Assembly (NCBI GenBank): GCA_037179515.1 | Contig: JAXCGZ010022659.1 | Location: forward strand, 1-20,000 | Direction: 5' to 3' | DNA: 20,000 nucleotides | Origin: Halocaridina rubra | Taxonomy: Eukaryota > Arthropoda > Malacostraca > Decapoda > Atyidae | Translations under genes and position numbers: made by a program | Notes under the pieces: generated by a model | The model's input: only the letters and a program-made list of their open reading frames with translations | Databases searched by the model: none | What the model was told of the DNA's origin: nothing | Shown here: positions 13,220 through 20,000 of the stretch, piece by piece | Layout: each line of letters opens with the position of its first letter | How positions within the stretch are numbered: the stretch's first letter is position 1

Positions 13220-14450
13220 TTATTCCGTGAAATATATTTTGGAAATGATTTTCAAAAGGCCCAAAGAGCACAATAACACTGGACTTGGGGAAGAGTAACA
13301 GGAACGAGACAGAGAAAAGCTTTGCATGGTCGGTATATCTGCATATTGAAGTGATGTATCGTTTGTGCTCAGGGTACTTGTTGTAGGTAGCGCTGGAGTG
13401 ACGGAAATGAATTGGGTCATCAAATTAGGTGTACTTGTATTTTCTCTATAGAAATGTCTTGAATATTTTCCAGTCATAGCCACTGGTGTCGTTACAATAT
13501 TTGATGTATTAACTTTCTTTACTGCTGCTTCAGTACTGACTGTTTCTTCTAACTTTGTGTTTGGAATGCTTATTATGAGGGTTACTTTTGTAGATTTAGG
13601 TGTACTTAATGGTGAGGATGTAAAGGGACTTCCTAGCCCTAAGATTGTAGCAGTGGATGTCTGTATTGGTAATGAAGTGGATTTTGGTATGACCGTTTTA
13701 GTTGCGTTTGCTGTTGATGATGAGTCTGTAATTGATATTGGACTTACTGAATCAATTACACTTTTGGGTGCATCCATTGCTGCCATCAATATTGTAAATG
13801 TCATATTTGATGAGTGTGAAATTTCCATTGGTAATGGTGCTTTAGTTTTAATTATATTTATAACTCTTGGTGTAGTTGTTTTCTCAGTGGTTTTAGTTGC
13901 TTCGGATGTTGATAATGATACTTCACCTGTAGTTTTTAAAAATGTTGGAAATCTAGTTGTTGAAAACACTGATGTTGATGGCTGAGCTAATGAAGAATCG
14001 GATATGGTAATAAAGGAAGTTTTTGATCTTTCTGCTTTTGTAGTCATCGTTGTTGAGAAAATATCAGTGATTTTTGTGTTGGTACTGATGAGTGGAGCTT
14101 TAGAAGCGTTTCTTTGTGTAGGATCAGATTTTATGCTTCCACTTATCGATGGATACTTCATTTCTGCCGTTGACTTTATTATCGGTAGAGTATATTTATA
14201 TACAGAGGTCATATTTTGGCTTAACTCTTCATTGTCATCAGGTAATAATGAATCTGGTACTCTTTTTGGTAACTCGGGGATAGTTGATGTCCATTTTAGA
14301 CTAGTACTTAATTTATTGCTGTCGACATAAAACCAAGCAACTGCTTCAAAACCTGTAGCATAAAGTCCAATTTCATGATTTAGGTACATAGTCACCTTGT
14401 TGGTGGAGAAGTCATAGGACTTTCCTGGAAGAACGTGTTTCCCACATAAT
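13220..14450 (-). CDS. Terminal exon: end of CUB domain plus Ser/Thr-rich mucin-like tail
   Basis: The minus strand shows an acceptor (TTTCTATGTTACTACAG, AG at 14451-14452) and an open frame of 409 codons to TAA at 13220-13222. The first 45 residues complete a CUB domain, an extracellular binding fold: LCGKHVLPG (fourth Cys), then NKVTMYLNHE and TGFEAVAWFYV (closing strands). The remaining roughly 350 residues are dominated by Ser, Thr, Pro and Ala with seven N-glycosylation sequons and almost no Cys, as in heavily O-glycosylated stalks. The end, SSPSPVLLCSLGLLK, is hydrophobic and could be a GPI-attachment signal, but it is followed by a charged KIYFTE, so this is uncertain. Phase: one base completes a split Ile codon with the upstream exon. 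It is probably the C-terminal part of a secreted or surface protein; no named orthologue is recognised. Confidence 0.78.
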
Positions 14451-14756
14451 CTGTAGTAACATAGAAATCTCATTACTTATTTAAAGTGGACATAGAATTT
14501 CATGTTGCTCTGCTTAAATATTTAATCTTACATATGTATATAGACATTAAAGACTTATTTTGACATCAAGAATTTAACTATTAATGCTACACAGCACTTG
14601 TTTTGCCGTAACTTAAATATAAGCAGAACTTTTCACATTATATATATTTATAATTGAGCCCTGCTCTTGCTTTACGCGTTTTTTTATGCACCTGCAATGT
14701 GGATAACTATTCAAGTGTTATATGACTAGTTATTTTTTTTTAATCTAAGGTTTATT

Positions 14757-14767
14757 TAATAATAATG

Positions 14768-14831
<64 letters not shown>

Positions 14832-14873
14832 TAATAATAATGATAATAATATAATAATAGTAATAATAATAAC

Positions 14874-14968
<95 letters not shown>

Positions 14969-14975
14969 TAATAAA

Positions 14976-15037
<62 letters not shown>

Positions 15038-15042
15038 TAATG
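14757..15042. repeat. (AAT)n microsatellite, left block
   Basis: About 285 bp of AAT repeat with occasional GATA, AACAAT and AAAAAT variants. It flanks the left side of the SINE at 15047. Confidence 0.97.
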
Positions 15043-15046
15043 ATTG

Positions 15047-15240
15047 ATTCGGTTTTACGTCTCGAACTCCCTTTTCCACTAAGGGCTAGGACGGTTGCCT
15101 TCTTGCGAAGGACTTGTTTTGGCAAATGTAATCGTTACCCTGAGTGTATGCCCTTACTAACCTCAGTACGTGACGGGGCGCGAACCCTCGACCTGCCGAC
15201 ACAGAGTCGCGGACGCTACCATTTAGCCACGGAGACTAAA
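15047..15240 (-). mobile_element. tRNA-derived SINE, second copy, inside (AAT)n
   Basis: It is homologous along its length to the SINE at 10755-10946 (shared words GGTTTTACGTC, GCCTTCTTGCGAAGGACTTG and GGGGCGCGAACCCTCGACCT). On the minus strand the B box is GGTTCGCGCCC (15176-15186) and the A box is degenerate, TGGCTAAATGG (15219-15229). It is flanked on both sides by AAT repeats, so a target-site duplication cannot be defined. It lies within the intron of the CUB gene, in the same orientation as the gene. Confidence 0.88.
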
Positions 15241-15241
15241 C

Positions 15242-15337
<96 letters not shown>

Positions 15338-15391
15338 TATAATAATAATAGTAATAATAATAATGATAATAATAATGATAATAATAATAAT
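15241..15391. repeat. (AAT)n microsatellite, right block
   Basis: About 150 bp of AAT repeat, continuing the type of repeat seen left of the SINE. Confidence 0.97.
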
Positions 15392-16349
15392 GCCATAGAA
15401 TTCAAAGCAAGGGCTGTCCTAAGCATTTTAATATGTTTCCTGAATAGTTTGTTTGCCATTGCTTCTATAAGTTGGAAAGATTTTCATCATCAGAAAATGA
15501 GTGGAAACACTTACATTAATAGGAAGCTGCTTTCCAAATATGGGGCAAGTTCTAGGTCTTAATTTGTATCGACTACTTAATTACATAACCTAGTTCATGA
15601 ATACCAAATGCCAATTATAATAAGGTTAAGACCATAATTACCATAACATATAATATGGCAATTGTCTCTTTTTGTACTCAAGGGTGATCATACGAGATAT
15701 TTACTTGTGGGTGAACAGATAATATGGCCTTCTTGGACTTCAAGAAATGAAAAACTATTTAGTGATGTCAGTGTATCCAATGGAGAACGTTTGGCGATAA
15801 TTCTCTATGGATTTTCGAGCAGCATGAAAAGCATATAAAAAAAAAAAGTAATTGTGAAGTTATAAAAGGTCGCTAACTAGACTTGGATATGAGGAGCGTA
15901 GTTATGAAATATTTTGTTCAGTTTCTCAGATAATTTTTATCCTAGCATAATTTTATATAAAAGGTAGTTTTGATGATCTCCATATATTTGAGAAGCTAAT
16001 TTGTGTGGCATGGGTACTGTATAATTACATGCATACATATATAAGAAGAGAGATTAGTTATGAAGGAAAATTGAAACAACGAGGTGCTGAAATCTTTCAG
16101 ACTCTATTTTAGATCATCTGAAGATGAACTAAAATGCAGTTTAAAAGCTAGCACTCGAACGTTACATTATGCCTTCGTAACTGACCTAACTTCACCTGTG
16201 TCATGTTTTCGTATTTTCATGATAGATATTTATGCAAACACACACATACTCAGGTACGAATTAATTTGTAAGGAGTATGGGAAACAGTTACTCGTTGCAT
16301 GCCTTCTGCCAAAAGAGGACTTATTTATGCTAGAGAAAATGGTTCAATA
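15392..16349. other. Intronic sequence, unassigned
   Basis: No element or gene was recognised. An 88-codon plus-strand frame at 16084-16350 has no domain and is regarded as chance. Confidence 0.4.
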
Positions 16350-17250
16350 ATGAGTGTAAGAGAGCTAAGGAATTGAGAGACAAATGCTGGAATAGGAATA
16401 GGATGAAAACATGATTGCCTAGCAAACTTACAAAAGAGCAAGAAATGATTACCTAAGTAAAAAATGAGAGGCTGAGAGAGATTATGAGAGTGATATTACC
16501 AGGAAGGCTAAAGAAAATCCCGAGCTATTCCACAGCTTTTCAGAGGAAAATTGAAGGTCTAAGATACAGGTTTTAAAGTTAAAGAGAGCAGATGGAAGCA
16601 TCGCTGAGACGGGTAAAGTGATCTGCGAAGAATTAAAGATGGAGTTTCAATCAGTATTTATAACAGATAATACTCCCCCCCCCCCCCAGTCTGCAGAGAT
16701 AGGAGTTCATGGACCTGTATTAAAGACCATCATCTTTTCAGCTACAGATGTATGCTAAGCGTTGATGTAGATAGATGCCCACAAGCTACGGGTCCTGATG
16801 ACATATCCCCTTACGTTCTTAAGAAATACGCTAAAGCAATATTGGTGGCGCTAAGCATCACATTTGAAAAGTCTCTGGAATCTTGGAGATTCCAAGATGC
16901 TGGAAACAAGCGAACATGGCACCTATCTTCAAGAAGGTAAATAGACATACAACTCTTAACTATAGACCTGTTTCCTTGACTAGAATAGTTTGCAAAGTTA
17001 TGGAGAAAATACTAAGAAAATGCATCTCTCTTCACTTTAAATCCTTCAACTTTTTGTCAGTGAAACAACGTGGCTTCAAAGAAGGTAAATCTATAGTAAT
17101 AAGATTATTAGAAATTTATGACGAGGTAAGCCAGATTTTACAAGAAAGAGAGGGCAGGGCTGATTCCATACTCTTAGATTTTCATAATGCGTTTGATACT
17201 ATCCCACTTGGGAGACTTATTAATAAGCTGCAAGTAATGGCAAGTATAGG
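16350..17250 (+). pseudogene. LINE fragment: linker and N-terminal half of the reverse transcriptase
   Basis: The plus strand shows the linker between endonuclease and RT (KRADGSIAETGKVICEELK, then FQSVFITDNTP), a C13 run at about 16677-16689, ATGPDDISPYVLKK (the GPD start of the RT domain), and, in a shifted frame, IPRCWKQANMAPIFKK. These are followed by [25 protein letters not shown] and LLDFHNAFDTIP (motif A). Stops and frameshifts occur, including a shift at about 16880. Homology to the LINE at 2856 ends exactly after CAAGTATAGG at 17250, where an oppositely oriented LINE piece begins. Motifs B and C are missing. It is non-functional and lies in the intron, antisense to the CUB gene. Confidence 0.87.
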
Positions 17251-17790
17251 ATTCCTGCTCCAGAAGGAACCTCTTCTAAGTGTGGATCAAGACTACTGTA
17301 TTCCAGTTTATTTCTCAATTATCAAAATCTCCCAATATTAGTATCCTACACTCTCTTTTCACTAGCAGAGTTTACAACAAAAGTTATCAGTTTTAGTGTA
17401 CCCATATTATATAGCTTATGCACCTAACCTTAGTTGATTTCTTGGGGGGGGGAGTTATATACCACAGTTGCCATGATGCTATTCGCACCTTGCATTTATA
17501 CAACCAATAATATCCTATCTGAAACTACTTCCTACAGTGATATATACTTCTTCAATAAAGTACCTCTTACAAACAAACTATCCCTCTGACGATCCTCTCA
17601 CACATCTCCATATTTTATTTTGGTATCATTGGGAAAATTAGTAACACATTGCATATCTTCATTCAATACTGTGTCTGTAATTATTACTATATCTGCTTTT
17701 GCCTAATGTGTCCTATCATTTCATGCTAAAGGCTTACCAGCTACCTCATCAGTACTTGTATTCAGGAACATTAATGAGGTTGTATACCCT
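17251..17790 (-). pseudogene. Decayed LINE endonuclease, inverted against the RT fragment
   Basis: The minus strand keeps words of a LINE endonuclease in order: KADIVIITDTVLNEDMQCV (17635-17700; normally ITETWLNE), TVVYNSPP (17450-17475), and ILILGDFDN followed by a stop and EINWNT (17300-17340; the GDFN metal-binding block). Several stops and frameshifts separate them. It ends at 17251 at the junction with the plus-strand RT fragment. Both pieces could come from one element rearranged by inversion or from two insertions; the sequence alone does not decide. Confidence 0.7.
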
Positions 17791-18290
17791 TGTTTTCTAA
17801 GTTTTTCTTTATTACCCTCTTATGTGAATAAACTCTAAAGTATATATTTTTCTTCCACTCCTCATTAATTCCTTTCAGCTTCCTGTATATTTTTCTTTTT
17901 CTTTATTATATTCCCTCTTTATTTATTCTCACAGGCCGATTGAAGACTATCCTATATTCTATGCAGTTTTTTTTTATTTCTATTTTCTGCCATCATTAGT
18001 AATTTGTTGCGTTATGCCCTCTTATCAAAGGATACTTTGATTACACTTGCCCAACGAATGGAGAAAGTCATTTAATGTTTGCAATATTGCTTAGACCTCA
18101 CATTACTCCTAGCTTCTTTGTCATATCTGGAACCTTAGCCTTATCATGTTCATATCTTCCCTGCTAATTTGACCCTTAAAATTCGCATGTACCTGAGATT
18201 ACCACGGATACCTCTATATCAAATCCCTGTTTTATCAAAAGGAATACCCTCTCAGTCATAACTGCTTTCATTTTTTTTTTTAAATGATGT
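17791..18290 (-). other. Possible LINE ORF1 remnant, otherwise unassigned
   Basis: The minus strand upstream of the endonuclease contains short open stretches such as TERVFLLIKQGFDIEVSVV (about 18215-18270) and DMTKKLGVM, broken by stops. Their place relative to the endonuclease fits a decayed ORF1, but no SGNH block is clearly preserved. This is weak inference. Confidence 0.25.
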
Positions 18291-18928
18291 TGGAGTTATT
18301 GCAGTTTTACAAAATTTGTAGACAATCCTTGGCTATCGTTTTATCAAGAACAGACTAAAACGCTGAGAGTTTTCATCAATTCGGGGAATTTACTACTGTC
18401 TGATGTTAGAATGAAAATAGGCGAACATGTGATTGTTTGTTTTGTGATAGCTGTTAAAAACGTTTGCAAAATTTAACATTACATGACTTTCCTGTGTTCA
18501 AAAATACAGCAAATGAACTAAACTCCACTGTTTTCGTTTTTCTCTCTTGAGTTCGGGGGTAGAAAAGCAGGCGTAGGTTTAGCAATATGCGAGAATATAC
18601 ATTCCTTCACGCAAGGGGACTTACTTAAAGCTTTTACTGAATAAGAACGCTTTCCCTTTTTCTGATTCAAATCTACTGTTGCATGTAGTTTTACTGAGAG
18701 AACTCATGCATTTGAGAGACGTCATTAATACTGATCAGGCAAGAAAACGGCAAAAGCTTGCCATTGAAATTACAAATGGAATCTTATAATGACTCTATTG
18801 CTCAAGTATACAAAGAACTGTTCTCACAGTCCATTGATGAAGGGCAAGTATTTCTTAATGCATAGTGAAGAAAAAAGATTGATAGATGCTTGCAGTAATA
18901 GGTTATAAGACACTACTGAGCAACTTAC
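18291..18928. other. Intronic sequence, unassigned
   Basis: No element or coding signal was recognised between the possible LINE remnant and the splice donor at 18928. Confidence 0.4.
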
Positions 18929-19082
18929 ATGGCATCAGGTCCATTATCCATCATAATTAGCAGGAAGCTAATTACACATTTTTGTTGTCCATTGAAGCTA
19001 ATCTCGTCTAGCCTGAAGTCTGTAAATTCAACAGATATATAATAACCCAGTGGCGCAATAATTTGATAGACACACCATGTTC
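18929..19082 (-). CDS. Internal exon: first half of a CUB domain
   Basis: The 154-bp exon on the minus strand lies between an acceptor (TTTTCTTACAG, AG at 19083-19084) and a strong donor (GCCAT|GTAAGT). It has two lead bases, 50 full codons without a stop, and two trailing bases. The translation has the CUB pattern: TWCVYQIIAP (second Cys and first strand), YISVEFTDFRLDE (the FtdF strand), QQKC (third Cys), and the FLLIMMDNG strand. The joined domain with the terminal exon would hold three of the four usual Cys residues; the first would lie in an exon beyond the window. The Asp often found three residues after the third Cys, which helps bind calcium in many CUB domains, is Ser here (CVISF). 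Codon phase matches the terminal exon exactly. Confidence 0.8.
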
Positions 19083-19530
<448 letters not shown>

Positions 19531-19609
19531 AATATTTTTCCTTAACTGGTCACATTCTACTTGGTACCTAAGATTATTTTTCCTTGTTTATTAGAGATGA
19601 ATGATTATG

Positions 19610-19885
19610 TATGTATAAGATCTTTGAGTATTTGAGTGGGGTACCCAAAATGTAGTTAAATTTAATGCCTCTCAGACAAAGTTTCTGGCAATCATTTTAT
19701 CTTTTTTTTTTCTCATGATAGCCCTATTGTCTTCAACACTAACGAATTTTACCCTCTTAATTCTGTTAATATATTAGGAATCCAAATAGCCTCTAAGTTG
19801 TCTTGGAAGAGTCACAAAATCCAGTCACAAAATTGTGCTCGGGCATTTATTGGTGAGCGCAGTTTCTGCCTGTCCAGGTGTCACA
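19610..19885 (+). pseudogene. Jockey-type LINE reverse transcriptase fragment (distinct family)
   Basis: The plus strand reads FEWGTQNVVKFNASQTKFL (19630-19690), and after a frameshift in a T-run (about 19702-19711) SHDSPIVFN and NSVNILGIQIASKLSWKSH (19760-19815), then CARAF. This is the region just after the RT catalytic motif C (VxFNxxKT...) followed by the LG...SxxLSWxxH block of jockey-superfamily LINEs. Its words differ from the other LINEs here, where the equivalent block is ERDLGV. It is truncated at both ends, broken in frame and non-functional. Confidence 0.7.
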
Positions 19886-20000
19886 CATAAAAAAAAAATG
19901 GAAGGGAAGCCTGCAGGGCTTGTATTTGTTTTGTGTAACCTCCATTTCAGTCCATCGTTTCTCTGACAAAAGCCGCAAAATCAGACTTAGTCACTAGACT
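19886..20000. other. Unassigned right edge
   Basis: Contains an A9 run at about 19890; no recognisable feature. Confidence 0.35.

Larger units (their letters stand above)
14451..18928 (-). other. Phase-2 intron of the CUB gene (about 4.5 kb)
   Basis: The donor on the minus strand is CAT|GTAAGT (intron starts at 18928) and the acceptor is TACTACAG (ends at 14451). The flanking exons leave two bases and one base of a split codon, giving an intact frame across the join. The intron carries (AAT)n, a SINE, and LINE fragments in both orientations. A moderate pyrimidine tract precedes the acceptor. No internal exon was recognised. Confidence 0.75.

Noticed and set aside
13557..14330. Two plus-strand frames of 142 and 108 codons rich in Val, Ile and Asp
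   Set aside because: They are the antisense of the Ser/Thr-rich exon on the minus strand; the composition is what reverse-complemented Ser/Thr codons give, and no domain is present.
16084..16350. 88-codon plus-strand frame in the intron
   Set aside because: No recognisable motif; it lies between unassigned intron and LINE debris and is probably chance.
19545..20000. A further upstream exon of the CUB gene on the minus strand
   Set aside because: I looked for acceptor/donor pairs framing the missing first Cys segment and found none; the region instead holds a plus-strand jockey-type LINE fragment.

Overview
This window looks like nuclear DNA from an arthropod, most likely a decapod crustacean. 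It is AT-rich and crowded with long (TA)n, (AAT)n, (CTA)n, (GA)n and (TATG)n microsatellites. It also holds fragments of CR1/jockey-type LINE retrotransposons, a probable Penelope-like element fragment and tRNA-derived SINEs. The only host gene I can support is split by a spliceosomal intron. There is no sign of prokaryotic or organellar organisation. The decapod assignment is inferred from repeat style and is not proven.

Left part (1-5160). A CR1-like LINE lies on the minus strand. Its ORF1 carries an SGNH-esterase domain (772-1531, one frameshift), followed 15 bases later by the endonuclease start of ORF2 (757 to the window edge, open throughout). Next come a near-perfect inverted repeat with 99-bp arms (1541-1744), a probable Penelope-like C-terminal fragment, and about 480 bp of (TA)n. 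A second LINE family on the plus strand (2632-4888) is scrambled: a C-terminal piece, then a reverse transcriptase running to the 3' end, then a head-to-tail second copy of the 3' end (658-bp spacing). It closes with a 14-bp tandem tail that also sits at the centre of the inverted repeat.

Middle part (5160-12940). A 5'-truncated LINE (6235-7209) begins at its catalytic FADD motif and is enclosed by (TA)n on both sides. It is followed by a tandem array of exactly 276-bp units (7303-8740), each with a minus-strand tRNA-like head carrying A and B boxes. A 55-bp minisatellite (8971-9329) follows. Further right is a decayed LINE (10695-12240) into which a tRNA-derived SINE has inserted, with a clear 17-bp target-site duplication.

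Right part (12940-20000). Two minus-strand exons encode the 3' end of a host gene: a CUB domain split across an intron of about 4.5 kb (exon 18929-19082, terminal exon 13220-14450), followed by a long Ser/Thr-rich, mucin-like tail. The splice sites and reading phases agree exactly. The intron contains a second SINE embedded in (AAT)n and two LINE fragments joined in opposite orientations. The right edge has a (TA)n/(TATG)n block and a jockey-like LINE fragment.

I found no previously undescribed gene system. The most informative items are the CUB/mucin-like gene, the tRNA-like 276-bp satellite, the 99-bp inverted repeat with the LINE tail at its centre, and the repeated association of mobile elements with (TA)n.
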